Below are positions 12,221 to 23,424 of a stretch of 64,000 nt of DNA, in pieces. The stretch comes from Symsagittifera roscoffensis. Taxonomy: Eukaryota > Xenacoelomorpha > Acoela > Convolutidae. The translations under genes were made by a program, and so were the position numbers. The stretch covers positions 77,317,200 to 77,381,199 of the forward strand of contig NC_087062.1 of the NCBI RefSeq assembly GCF_963678635.1. Reading direction: 5' to 3'. Every line of letters begins with the position of its first letter. Position 1 is the first letter of the stretch. The notes below the pieces were generated by a model. The model did not search any database and had not been told where the DNA came from. It saw nothing but the letters and a program-made list of their open reading frames with translations.

Positions 12221-12475
12221 GAATTGAGATTGATGGCAGGAATTGAGATTGATGGAAGGAATTGAGATCGAAGTTTGGTTACAGGAATCGGGATCAAAGT
12301 TGGGTTACAGGAATTGGAATCCAAGTTTGGTTACAGGAATCGGGATCGAAGTAGGGTTAAAGGAACTGAGATCGAAGGTGGTGACAGGAATCGGGATTGA
12401 AGTTGGGTTGGGAATTGGGATCGAAGTTGGGTTACAGTAAGATCGAAGTTGGTGACAGGAATTGAGACTGGTACT
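12221..12475 (+). repeat. Degenerate tandem repeat, about 26-27 bp
   Basis: About nine imperfect units built on GTTACAGGAATCGGGATCGA, with variants such as GAATTGAGAT and GGTGACAGGAAT. A minisatellite; the frame open across it is a repeat artefact. Confidence 0.8.
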
Positions 12476-12539
12476 GATCAACGTAGCTGAGATTGAACAT
12501 GTTGGTGAACACTTAGTAAATAAAAGGTATAATTTAAAA

Positions 12540-12925
12540 CATTACCTCATAGAAACAAATATGTAAATAGAATCCGCAAACAAAATGCGGATTTCACTTA
12601 CAACTTGTGGAATCAACTTACAATTTGCGAATCTTATTTACAATTTGCGGATTCCACTTACAATTTGCGGATTCCGCAACAGCTCAGTTTAACGATACAA
12701 ATGTCTTATCATTTGTTTGTGGATTCCACAAACTGTTCTGGATTCGGCAAATACAGTTACAAATTCTGCAAATTCGCTAATTTTTGGAGCGATTCTGAGA
12801 GGTACAATGATTAAGGTATTTGTTTGTGGAATCCAAAACAGTACAGAAGATCAAAAAGTAGCAATGTTGAGGATTCCGCGACTAATCTGATTTTGGCTTG
12901 TTGCAGATTCCGCCTACAAAGCAGA
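12540..12925. repeat. CGGATTCC repeat cluster
   Basis: Units of about 22 bp containing ACTTACAATTTGCGGATTCC recur four to five times at about 12590-12680, followed by dispersed GGATTCCACAAACTG and GGATTCCGC words. The vocabulary matches the 206-bp repeats at 7058 and 8078, so it is probably the same family in expanded form. Confidence 0.65.
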
Positions 12926-13794
12926 GAATGCACAGTTTGGCCTCGTAATGTTGTATGCTAATTTATATATACGTCCATCAAGATTGATTTCTGAGGTTTG
13001 TAATTTTTCTGAGAAAAATTTGGTATAGTGTTTTTCACAATTGCGAACTCGTTTTACTAAAGATTGCAATCTCACAAAAAATTAATAAGTGTTTTCTTTA
13101 GCCGATACAGATTTTTGAACTTAAAGCTAAAACCAAAAAAGCGAAGTTTTGAAAAATATATTTTTTCTTGCCCAAATATGCTGATTAAATTTTTTTTCTA
13201 AGTTCCGATGAGAAAAAGAAAAGGATCTTGCTTTTGTTAAGCTTCCTAAGATTTTGGTAGTTTTCTTGTGATTCAGAAAAATTACAAATAAAAAAACTGC
13301 ACCGGGTTCAATTTTAATATCAGAAATTACAAAAAAATATGGTAACTAACAGAATATATTAATATCGAATACTGATAGAGCTGGAGTTATCGATGGATTC
13401 TTACAATTTTTTAGTTAAACATCACAAATGAAACGCATAGGAACTATGCATAGAAAATATTCTGAATCAAAAATTTCTACAATTGAGTTATTGCAAGCAA
13501 TTGTCCCAAAAAACTTTTTCGGACTGGTTTTTTAACACTGATCCGGGATATTTCACAGTTTTGATCGTTTTTTAAACTTGCTTCGGTAATTTTGTTTTTA
13601 TTGTTTCAAACCTGCACTACTTAACTTTAAGAAGGGTAGGGACAAAGTAAAAGGAAGAGCCTATTTTTTTGCTTAATTTTTGGGATTTCCAGAAAACCTC
13701 GCAAGTATCGAGCGTGGTATCATTTTAAAGCCCAGCTCGTTGATCTTTGCGTTTTTACAAAAAATGATTTTAAAAATATCGCGGACTTCTACAA
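12926..13794. other. AT-rich intergenic DNA, no gene
   Basis: Nothing coding. Poly-A and poly-T runs are frequent. Confidence 0.5.
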
Positions 13795-13955
13795 CCCAAA
13801 GTGTCCCCCTTTGGCATCATTTTACCATCTCCACTTTCGGCCAACGGACTCTAAATTTTTGTTTAATGGCGTTTTTGACACCGGGTTATTCTTATTTTGA
13901 GGGAGAGCGCGCGTCAAAATTAACGCGGTCAAAACTTTCCAAAAAGATTTAAAAA
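13795..13955 (+). mobile_element. Fragment of the CAGGGGCGGAT MITE family
   Basis: The run CCCCCTTTGG, then CGGCCAACGGACTCTAAATTTTT, then GGGAGAGCGCGCGTC with CAAAACTTTCCAAAAAG follows the same order as the interior of the complete copy at 50937-51345. Both termini are lost. The frame at 13680-13952 is therefore not a gene. Confidence 0.55.
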
Positions 13956-14214
13956 CGTTGTTTTTTTACTATGCCTGCTAAGATTTTGTTTGTGGTGTAG
14001 AGGGCATAATATAATCCTAAAAGGTGTTTAAATGTTTTGTATTGTATTACGTAACGTCATCAAGGTCAACGTTAGAGTTAGCGTTCAACATGCGTAGAGA
14101 AAGTGGCTGGCGTTGCGTTTAATAAAAAATATTGATTCTCTTACGTTTTACTTCTAAGTTTTATAATTCAGTAGTGCGCACGCAAAATTTCACATAGCGC
14201 ATTCAAAAACGGAT

Positions 14215-14493
14215 ATGGCCTATCGCGGACTTGAAGTTTTCTGGCACCGTCCCTCGCAGGAACCCCCGGTATCGCTGGAGGATTGGATTCAAAAATTCCA
14301 ACTAATCGTCATAGCAAAGGAAGAAACTGACATAGAAGATTTGTTACAAGTTAATGTATTGCCAGACAACCCCCATCCGACCCGGAGGAGCCACCAGGAA
14401 CAGAGGACCAAAGGCGAAAAGGGAATGAGAGACGAGAAAGACCGCGGGAATAACGCTATGGCGAGAAGAGGAGCAACGGAGGGCGGAAGATGA
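14215..14493 (+). pseudogene. Gag fragment of the plus-strand Gypsy relic
   Basis: The frame has the tryptophan-containing segment LEDWIQKFQLIVIAKEE, typical of the start of Gypsy capsid regions where a W-x-x-W/F helix begins the capsid, followed by a highly charged segment rich in R and E. The rest of the capsid is lost: beyond 14493 the frame is broken and the knuckles follow only about 500 bases later. Confidence 0.55.
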
Positions 14494-14992
14494 ACGGAGT
14501 ATATTCTAGGGATCGACCCGGGGTGAAGACGACAAACGTCTAAAATTGAAGCTATTTTTGTCTTTGGGCAAACAGGGCAGATATATATCAATCAAAAACA
14601 CCCACACCGGAAGATTGTGAATATTACTTTCGTTGAGTTGTGGAAATGATCGATGAATACTTTTCAAAAAGAAATGAATGGTACTAATAAGTAATTTGCA
14701 TTTTTCGGACGGAATCGAGAGTACATGACATTTTCTTTTTCAACATGAAAAACGAAGAAGGGAAAAAACAGTTGTGCATAGAAATATTGAGTCCCGCGGA
14801 TCCTTTATGCTTTAAAGTCTACTCTAACCAGAAAGAGGGGCGAACTCATGTATAAGAGAGTTAGTGGATGATTGCGAAAGTTTGGAAGGAATAGATTTAA
14901 CAACGGTTGACCAAACAATTCCGTTTCCAATAATACAAGACAAAATGGGAGTTAAGTTAACGGGTACCAACTAATGGTGTCGTGAGGTGCTA

Positions 14993-15118
14993 GACAAATG
15001 TCATAAATGTGGAAACCCGCTAAAACCAAACCACAGAGAATTCTGTGAAGCAGAAAATACAATCTGTGACAATTGCATTTGCCGGGGGCAATTCGCGAAG
15101 TTTCGCAAGAAAATTTAA
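14993..15118 (+). pseudogene. Zinc knuckles of the plus-strand Gypsy relic
   Basis: The frame reads CHKCGNPLKPNHREFC and then CDNC followed by a degraded tail. The first is a variant knuckle (CX2C, then H and C further on) and the second has lost its H and last C. In Gag these bind the RNA genome. A weak protease-like segment (FQIDCENPVTFIS, the catalytic D-S/T-G degraded to DCE) lies at about 15300-15340. Confidence 0.6.
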
Positions 15119-15521
15119 GTAAATCAAGTGGACGGATCGTAAGAGTTCACGCAATTTGAGATAAATGTCATTCGCAAATTCGAACAACAGGAAGAAGAAA
15201 AGTTTGGGATGTTTGTCATCAAGACAGTAAAGATCAATGGAGGAAAAGAGAACTGGAAAATGCTGGAAACAGAAATGGGACACAACCGTTGGCGGATAGA
15301 ATTTCAAATTGATTGTGAAAACCCGGTAACGTTCATTTCTCAAACGAAATCACACAAATTGTAGATACAAGATCGGTTGATTGGCATTAGAACGATTCCT
15401 GAGGAAAATCAAATTGTTTTCTACAGCGGAACGGATGATGTAAATAAAAAATTTTCAAAATTGCGTGGACATTGAATCGGAAGGTTGAATAGCACGTGAA
15501 GCCGAGTTATCAATAAATGGC

Positions 15522-15993
15522 TTGCTCAAAGAAAGTCATATTGTAAAGATAAGTAAATGTACCGAAGACTGTTTCATCTTGCCTACGGTGTTAATGACTG
15601 AGCGAGACGGTTCAACAAAGTTGGCATTCAATTCTAAACTGACTAACAAGCAAATCTGTCGGAAGGGGAACGAAATGCCAAACATGAACGAGTTGGTAGA
15701 TAATTCGGCAGTGGGAACACATCACATCCATATGGTTCTCGTACAACGATCTCAAGTACTCACAAATGGGGTTAACTGACACTACTAGCCGACAATGCAA
15801 TTTCAGCATAATTGACGGTAACATCATCGGACCGCATCGTTTCAGGACCGGGTCTTACGGGTTAGGGGACATGCCTAACGAATTTCAAAGGGTTATGGAT
15901 TCGATGGTGGACCATCTACCATGGGTACACGTGCGCTTGAATGATATCCTAATTGGAACGCGGGGGTCGGAGAGGCCATTGACAAGAGTTTGA
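15522..15993 (+). pseudogene. Reverse transcriptase fragment, plus-strand Gypsy relic
   Basis: Frame 15522-15779 carries the fingers segment (DGSTKLAFNSKLTNKQI, then EMPNMNELVDN). A frameshift leads to 15766-15993, which has SYGLGDMPNEFQRVMD and LNDILIGT. The last is the counterpart of the catalytic Y-x-D-D motif, with the first Asp changed to Asn, so the enzyme is dead. Confidence 0.8.
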
Positions 15994-16479
15994 AAAATGT
16001 TTGCAGGTGCTGAACGAAAATTAGCTGCCGTAAAATGGAGTAAGTGCACTATTTTGCCAAAGATATTGATTGGTTAGGTTTTCAATTATCTAATAAAGGT
16101 AAAGTGTCAGTGAAACGAAAATTGGACTAAATTGTCAATATGAAAGACCCAGAAAATACCATGGATCAATTAACTAAATCATTGGGTTTATTCAGAGCTA
16201 TGCGGCTACAACAGAAACTTTGCAAGATCTAATGAAAATTCATTCGAGGTTTGAACGTGTAGGAAAACACGATGAAGCGTTTGAAACGATGAACAGTACA
16301 GTTAGTTATTCTGTGGAAAAAGATCATTCTGATGTGAAAAAAAACCACGTGGGAAGTGTGATGCGTCGAAATAGGGCCTAGGGGCTGCCCTTGAACAACT
16401 TCATCTCGATGGATGGAAACCTATTCCCTATGCTGTCCGGTTTTTTGCTGAAGCAGATTTAAAGTAAGACTTCAACGAA

Positions 16480-16704
16480 TTGGAATTGCCAGCTTTTGTG
16501 CGGGCAAGGACTCATTATGAATATTATTTATTTGTGGCTCCCTTCAAGATAATTAAGGACCACAAGGCGTTATTAATGTGTTTGCCAAAAAAAGAAAAAA
16601 CCAAAACAACACAAACAAGGTTAGTTTGGTGGGTCGATCGACTACTCTCATTCGATTTTGAAGTCGATCGTATTCCAGGTAAGAATTTGGGGTTGGTTGA
16701 CTGA
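16480..16704 (+). pseudogene. RNase H end, plus-strand Gypsy relic
   Basis: KIIKDHKALLMCL, WWVDRLLSFDFEVDRIPG and KNLGLVD follow the C-terminal half of Gypsy RNase H, where the usual TDHK has become KDHK. The frame stops right after LVD. Confidence 0.8.
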
Positions 16705-17385
16705 ATATCTCGCCATCCCGTTGCTGAAGCTGCAAAAGTCTTGCTTTTAAACAATACCTTTGTTGCTGCGCAAATTAATGCAATTCATAGGTTAATAGTG
16801 CCGTCGGTAAACGGAAAAGCTTCAGCGCAAAAGCCGTCATATACAAAACAAAATTCAAACGCAAATTGCGTAATCGGAAAGAATGTGCAGCGAAAAAACT
16901 CATCGACACGATTGAGAGCTGTCATTTGATCAGAGTTTGCTTTCAAAATAATCATCGCCCGGAAAATTGCAAAAATTGTAAACTGAAAATTTTTTAAGAA
17001 ATGACAGATAATTCTCATTCCGCGAATGAACCAGGGCCGGACGTCAGAGAAATACCATCGATTAACGTTCACGGAACGAATTCTATATGTCAGCCTTCGA
17101 CTGATTCGCGTGTAATATCGGCGGAAACGTTCCCGTCAATTCTTTTTGATAGGCTTTTTTGAAAATATCTCTATATTAATGAAAGCGGATGAAATCATGA
17201 ACTGCATTGTGGAAGCATTGTTGAGTAAAGATTACACAGTTAACAAAAACTTAGGCCCTACTTAAGCCATTTTGCGTCGAAATTCCATGCTTCCAACAAA
17301 ATTTAGTTCCACCATAGCTACGGGCACCTATAATGGCACGGCTACACAGATGCCTTGCTCGTCTGCTCAAGATGCGCGATGTAAC

Positions 17386-17697
17386 CAATAGTTACATATA
17401 GCCTATATGAATCGCCAAAATGAACTTACTGCGGCAAATTGCAAGGAGTGCATAAAGTTGGGTACGAAATTAAAGTGAGTTTTACCAAGTACGGACATTG
17501 CAAATTTAGATCCGATGGAGGAAACGACTCAGGAAATTCAAGAGCCCGTTGCCACAAAACTGGGCCCGTTGCCACAAAACTGGGGTACGAACAAGAATTT
17601 GTTAATTTGTGCTGATCGATTCTCGAAACTTGCAATGATTCAGGTAACCACTCGTACAACAGTGGCGGTTATTGAAAAGTTATGGAAAAAAATGTAA
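17386..17697 (+). pseudogene. Integrase N-terminus and core start, plus-strand Gypsy relic
   Basis: The zinc-binding tail NCKECIKLG (about 17437-17460) precedes a frame (17515-17697) with LGPLPQNWG and LLICADRFSKLAM, the region of the first catalytic Asp of the DDE core. A 19-base direct duplication (CCCGTTGCCACAAAACTGG) lies inside, at about 17545-17583. Confidence 0.75.
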
Positions 17698-17810
17698 CGC
17701 TACATGCAATACAGCGGTTAATTCGAATTGATCAAGTTTCAGGTTTTGTGCTAAATCAATATAAAAAAGTTTTGTACACAAAATGATATAGAACTAATTT
17801 TTGCGCACGT

Positions 17811-18240
17811 AGGGATGCATCGGGCCATGGGCCTAGTGAAACGTTGTGTCCGCACTTTTCGGAAAAGACGTTTGGCTTGATCATTCCAGAATTCTCAACC
17901 GGCTTTAAAACTTGTTCTGAAAAAAATCTTATACAAAAAAGGAGCAGCAATCCATCAGTCTATGGGGCGAATCCCGTTTGAAACATATTTCGGTTGAAAA
18001 CCAAACACGATCTGGCACTCGGTTACACATAGCTCGTCGGTTCAAAAACTGTCATGGCAAAATGTGTTGATTTGGATAGATCGAAACAAGAAGATGTTCC
18101 ATACAAAGATAATGCAAGACTACGGGATACCAGACGACGAGTCAACCATTGGCACGTTCGATCGTATCTAGTACCCGTTAATTTCGGGCATAGCGGTCCC
18201 TGGAATTCCAGCAATTAGAAATGTCGAAATTATACCACAC
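17811..18240 (+). pseudogene. Integrase C-terminal part, plus-strand Gypsy relic
   Basis: In shifting frames one reads a segment ending SMGRIPFETYFG and then KPNTIWH, the region after the catalytic Glu in Gypsy integrases (GxxPFE-YFGRKPN pattern). It includes a stop just after YFG. Confidence 0.7.
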
Positions 18241-18848
18241 AATGCTTCGATGTTATAGGCCCAGAAACAAGAGTGCAAAATATTTCAGAATAAAAAAGGT
18301 TGTATAAAATCGGAGCCTTACTTTGAACAACTCAAAGAAAAGTAAGTAGAGAGACAAATCTTACGATTACCTTGTTTTTGGGGAAAATTTAGAAAAAATT
18401 TGACCTCCCAATATATTTAGGTAGTCAGTCGGAAGCACCAGAGGCCTCGGAAGCACCTTGCCAAAAAGTGCGCCAATTGAGTCGAGCGGAAAGCAAGAGC
18501 GGGATGCTAGGAAAACGGCGGCGTCAAAAGGAACGGAGGTGAAGTCACCTCAAAAAATTTTTCCAATGGTCGTAGAAGTGCAAATTACTTAAGGCATCGC
18601 AGAGAACCCGATTAACATTGATAGTTCATCGGAAGGACTAACGTCACGGAGAGCCCAGTTGTGTATAGAACAATTTTAGCAGAGGAAATGAAGAGTAATA
18701 CGGCTGGAAGACCATTGGCATCAGAGAGGTCGGCAGACCGCTTAAAAGCAGAAGGGGGAAGAAGCTAACCGAAGGCGAAACCTTCGGTAATTCAGCTGAC
18801 CACCGGGAAAACTGTACCATACTCGAGTTTGGAAGATGTGAGTGTGGT

Positions 18849-19112
18849 GTGGAAAGAGAAATCCGTATAGCCCATCCGGATAGCCCATTGGTGCTATCAT
18901 CAGAAGAGGAGGACCTGGAGTCACATTATATGGATAACCAGAAGCCACAATCCATGGGAGGATACGTATCATCGCCCAGAGAAATGCTGATAAAATTAAG
19001 AGAAGAAGGACCAAGCACACATTCACCCAGGCGGACAATCGACCAGCAGGAGGGGACTTTGGATACAACATCAAAGACAGTTGTAACACGACACATTATA
19101 CCGCCATTTTGA
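18849..19112 (+). pseudogene. Charged/Ser-rich tail frame after the integrase relic
   Basis: This 87-codon acidic and serine-rich frame (SPLVLSSEEEDLE) lies in the place where many Gypsy pol genes end in a low-complexity tail. It shows no domain. It could be the C-terminal tail of pol or a fragment of a separate ORF. Confidence 0.35.
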
Positions 19113-22100
19113 GAAAAGAGGCCACAACATTTGTAAAAAAACGGTTTTTTACTAGTGCAATTGCCACCGGCACTAGTGAAGTAAATGCCATTAACACGCA
19201 TCGAGACACATCGGACGAACAACCTGGAGAACCGTCAAAAACAACACCGAGTGTGGTGTTAAGAACGGTTAGCAGGACAAAAGGAGGGCTTTAATACTAT
19301 GAAGGATCCACAACGAAAAAACCGATGACTTCAATCTCACCATTGAAAATATCCAGCCCAAAGAAGAGAAGCGCGGAGGACACTTATTTTGATAGAGAGA
19401 CGTGTCGTTATTACGAATTTTGAAACATACAGCGGGGTTTCCTTAGTTACCAATTCCCAAGGCAATGTTAAAGACAGGTTCCTGTTACAATGCTTCTACC
19501 AAGGGCTGGAAGCAAGGACTAGGAACAGTAGGAAAAACTCAAATCTGGGCCAGCTCGTGGACCTTGCAAAAGCGGAAACACAGAGATTGTGCAATTGTGT
19601 TTTCCGATTTTTTGCTATTTTTCGTGAGAACTGCTGAAATACGTAAGAAACTGAAAAGTGGGGAGGTATTTTTTAGTAAAAACAACAAATTTGATGACGA
19701 ATTAGGTGAAGAAGCGCAAATTGCACAATCTCAACCACGTTGTCAAAATAGTGTCTTTAAAGTGCTTTAAGATCTCGCAAAATCAATATCGTTGACATAA
19801 AAACATCAAAAAATTTGTTTTTGTTTCGTAAATCCGCCACGTCTCACTGAAAATTTTAGACCTAAGGCTGACATTTTCACTTATTTCTTCATCGGATTTG
19901 TTTTTTCTTACTAAATAATTCCTCGCCACTTTTCAGTTTTTTACGTATTTCAGTACTTGTCACAAAAAAAAACAGCATGAAAATTGAAAGACACAAACTG
20001 AATTCTTGTGAAAAAAACTCGAAAATTTAAATTTTTTTTCGACTAGATTTTTTTCTTAGACCGCTGAGATCGGAACATCCTGTAAATTTTGCAACGCATC
20101 TGATTTTTTTTACAATTTCATTAAAAACTACTAAAAACTAAATTTACTAAATACTAAACATGTCCTTTAAAATCTTTATTTCTTAGAGAATTGGCACCAA
20201 TTACATGGTCCGACATCTTCATGATTATTGCACAATTAGTTGTTTCTATATTTTTTGATATATTTTTTAAAAACTTTTGGCCAGTTTTTTAACAAAAAAT
20301 CCATAGTTTATGTTTGGTCAAAATGCAACTTTGTTTACTTGTAAACACAATCTCGCGTCTGTATGAATTTTGAAAAAATTTAGCTGGTCTTCGCTTTTGT
20401 CAAGATAAAAATTGTTTTTTTTTGTATAACGAAGACAAAAACTTCGCGTGCGTGAAACGAAGCGCTTCGAAAATTAGATATCGTTTTGTAAGAAAAAATT
20501 TTAAAAAGAAATTCTTTTTTCAATCCTTTTCTTGTTAATTCTGAATTCTTAACTGTGTCTTATAACAGACTCACAGCCCTGATTTCGTACATTATACCTT
20601 CGTTATTTTTGCAAAGTAAGCTCAAGAAGAAATCTAGTTAAAATGATGAAAAATACAATAACGGTAAATTATAACTATCAAGAAACGTTTTGAAATTTTT
20701 GGTTGTAATGAATGACAGCTAACTATTAATAATTATAATATATTTATTTATAATATATTGATATATAATATAATATATGATTATGAAAAACACTCCAACT
20801 AATTTAAGTTTTAATTGAGTTTTTTCGTACAATTAGTTGTCATACAATTTATCAGAGACGACTCAAAATTGACTGGTCTGATCTGATTCTATCAGTTTTT
20901 AAATTCATAAAAAAATCATGTTTATTTTATTAGAAACGTAGTGATTCTATGAAGTAGTAAAGCCCGTGAACAGTATTAGAAGTGGGTGATTGTTTTAAAC
21001 AGCTGGAGGCGGGGACAATAACAACAAGGCCTCGGAGAAAAGAACGACAGCGACGGACAGTGTCCCTCCATGCACAGCTTCTACCAGGTAAAAAGAAATT
21101 CACTTGCACGCGAAATCAGGTTTGTTTTTTTGCCCTTTACTTCTCCATCTTTCGTTTTTTACTGTTGTTTTATGAGTTAGTATGGCTAAATGAGTGATTG
21201 TACGATGTAAGGTTGAAAAGTGTGTTCACAATAGTAAAATTGTTCCTCTGACCATTTTTCATTGAATTAAAACGACATTCAAGTATTTTTTCAAAACTGA
21301 AGTTGAAAGGTAGGGTAGTAGAAAAGAGCCCTCAAACTTGATGATGACTTGATGATGATGAAGAGTATACCAAGTTTTCAAACAATACTTAGCAACCCGC
21401 ATCTAACCAGTGCATTTTGTGGTCACTTTGTACAAATAAATTATCCAGACTGAAACTGACTCCAGGTTTAGCCAGTTTCGCGGGTAAATCTCAATTTCTC
21501 TTCCTCTCCAGGGCAATCTATCAGATTCGGAGGCACTTGGTCGTCTTATTCAGCAGCCACTCATATAACCACCTCAAACCCTAGAACTTTCCGAGTGCCC
21601 TTCAAAGTCTAGTTTTTGTGTACGTTTTGTTTTAAACTAAAGTAATTACAAAAACATTGGAAATTTCAAAATGTTTTACTTATTTTACTCCCCCATACTT
21701 GTCATGCAAAGTTCAATAAAACGTGCGAATAAAAAATTTCTAACGTGCAAATAAGAAAAATTACCTCGTATCAGTTCAGTTTTCCATTGCCAATTTTTAA
21801 CCGTATTGGTTTGCCTGTCATCATTTTCATCGGCGATAACTTTCAACTAACTTCATTTTTTTTACAAAAAAAAATTAAATTAGCCTTTTTTTTTCAGTTT
21901 TGAGCTACACGCCATTTTTATTTAATAGTGGGGTCAGTTTAAAAAAGATGAACAAAAAAGAAACAGATCCAGCTCAATCGTAGGTATCTGTATATCATTT
22001 TAACACGGTTCAAAAAATAGAAAGAAACTTCCAAATTTCGCCACAAAAGAGTAATCCTAAGAAAACAGATAATGGTTTCTTCCAGTCTTCATAAAGTTCT

Positions 22101-22769
22101 AAAAACGGTCAGACAAACTTAAAAAAAGCAAAATCTAGATTAGATTGTTTTTTTTGCGACTTCAGTCGGGACTAATAGTTTGAATGGTTGAATTGATCTT
22201 TCAAATGAAAAATTTTCAGGCAAAAACAAATTTTAATAAAAACTGAACCGGGCTGCTCAAATCAAGGCAACGCTTTGAATGTTCCGACTGCCTTTTAACT
22301 GGTCTGTAATTGTTTTTGATAAATTAAATTTCGCCCAAACTATCAATTTATTCTGATAACAACAAGTTTTGTATTTTAAAGTTTGAGTCCTGTATGAATT
22401 TAATAAGTCCAATTAGCCTCCCTCAATTCATTTTGAAATGGTTTTGTTATGAGGAATAATTGGCGACGCGTATATATTTTTTCAAGTTACACTTTTAAAT
22501 CGTCTACAGCTTCAATTTACTCGTGTTAATATAGTGGTGTGAGAAACGGGCCCACGAGAAACGAGAGATAGATCTCACCGGAGAAAAATTCTTTTGAGAA
22601 TTGGGCTGGAAAAATTTTAAATTTAAAAGCTTTGAATTTTTGTTTGCATTTTAAACTATCTATCTTGGTAGCAGAGAGATGAAGCAGTTTTTTTATTTTC
22701 ACATTATTTCAGGAGATATACACAAAAGAGTTTAAGCGTGCTGTATTCCACTGCATCGTGACTTACAGC
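19113..22769. other. AT-rich intergenic DNA with simple repeats
   Basis: No gene is supported. Contents: an (AT)n block at about 20728-20780, a GATGAT run near 21345-21362, and at about 22250-22300 an end (CTGCTCAAATCAAGGC, then AATGTTCCGACTGCCTTTTAA) of the same small-element family seen again at 42.7, 54.9, 58.7 and 59.3 kb. Confidence 0.5.
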
Positions 22770-22872
22770 GGAGGAGTCGTAGGGAGATTTAAAAGGGAGA
22801 GGATAGAGGGGGAGGGTAGAGGAAAGAGGGGGAGGGGAGAAGGGATGGGTAGCGGGGAGGATGAGGAGGTTT
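22770..22872 (+). repeat. G/A-only tract beside the 3' LTR
   Basis: About 80 of these bases are an almost pure purine run with repeated GGGGGAGGG and GGGAGAGG words, about 150 bp outside the LTR at 23021. It could form triplex or G-quadruplex structures. Confidence 0.7.
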
Positions 22873-23020
22873 TTATCCTGAATACCAAAAACCCTCAGAA
22901 GTTCTCGGCATGACCAACTCCATTTTTTCTAAAAGCACCTTCAGATACCATAAACCTAGCTCTTATTCGTCGGCAATCAATGAAAGTTAAATTTTTGCAT
23001 CATTCAGCTTTTTTAACTAC

Positions 23021-23412
23021 TGAGTTAAAACCGATGTGGTTAACTCATAGAGTAATTTCGGATAGGGTACACCGTCTGCTCGTCACGCTATCTTATTTTC
23101 GGCCGGATAGATTCGTGCAACTTCTTAGTCTAATACCGATCCTAATCTTACTCTTATACTTTCTAGTCTCAGGGTGTTTAACTAGTCTCTGCTCAATAGA
23201 TCTAGGTTATACTGGTTTGTTGCGGCTGCTGAAGTTCTCTTGGAGAGGCAACTAATTTCTAAGTTAAATTCAAATCTCTCTGGTGCTGAAATTACAAGTA
23301 ATTTCAGCATTTACAAATAAGTGGGTTGTTAGTTAGATGGATCATGATTGGTTAATATTAAATACTTTATCTAATTTATCCGATCTTAAAATATAGTTTA
23401 GATCAGGTTCCA
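23021..23412 (-). repeat. 3' LTR (392 bp)
   Basis: On the minus strand it runs TGGAACCTG to AACTCA, a TG...CA LTR. In a hand alignment with 41274-41683 it differs by about 6 substitutions, a 5-bp gap (AGGCT absent near 23200) and a 13-bp gap (near 23370), which together account for the 18-bp length difference. It contains a near-perfect 28-bp palindrome at 23283-23310. Confidence 0.92.
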
Positions 23413-23424
23413 CCCATCCGGGTT
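23413..23424 (-). promoter_or_regulatory. Candidate polypurine tract
   Basis: Just upstream of the 3' LTR, the sense strand reads AACCCGGATGGG and then the LTR start TGGAACC. GGATGGG is the place expected for plus-strand DNA priming, but the tract is short and interrupted by pyrimidines, so it is weak or decayed. Confidence 0.4.

Larger units (their letters stand above)
14200..19112 (+). mobile_element. Decayed Ty3/Gypsy retrotransposon
   Basis: Pieces of gag, CCHC knuckles, RT, RNase H and integrase occur in canonical Gypsy order on the plus strand, all crippled by stops and frameshifts. I found no LTRs by eye, so the limits given are those of the recognisable coding. The sequence is unrelated to the minus-strand element at 23021-41683 beyond superfamily level, and it is much more decayed. 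Confidence 0.8.

Noticed and set aside
13680-13952. 90-codon plus-strand ORF
   Set aside because: Overlaps a degraded MITE copy.
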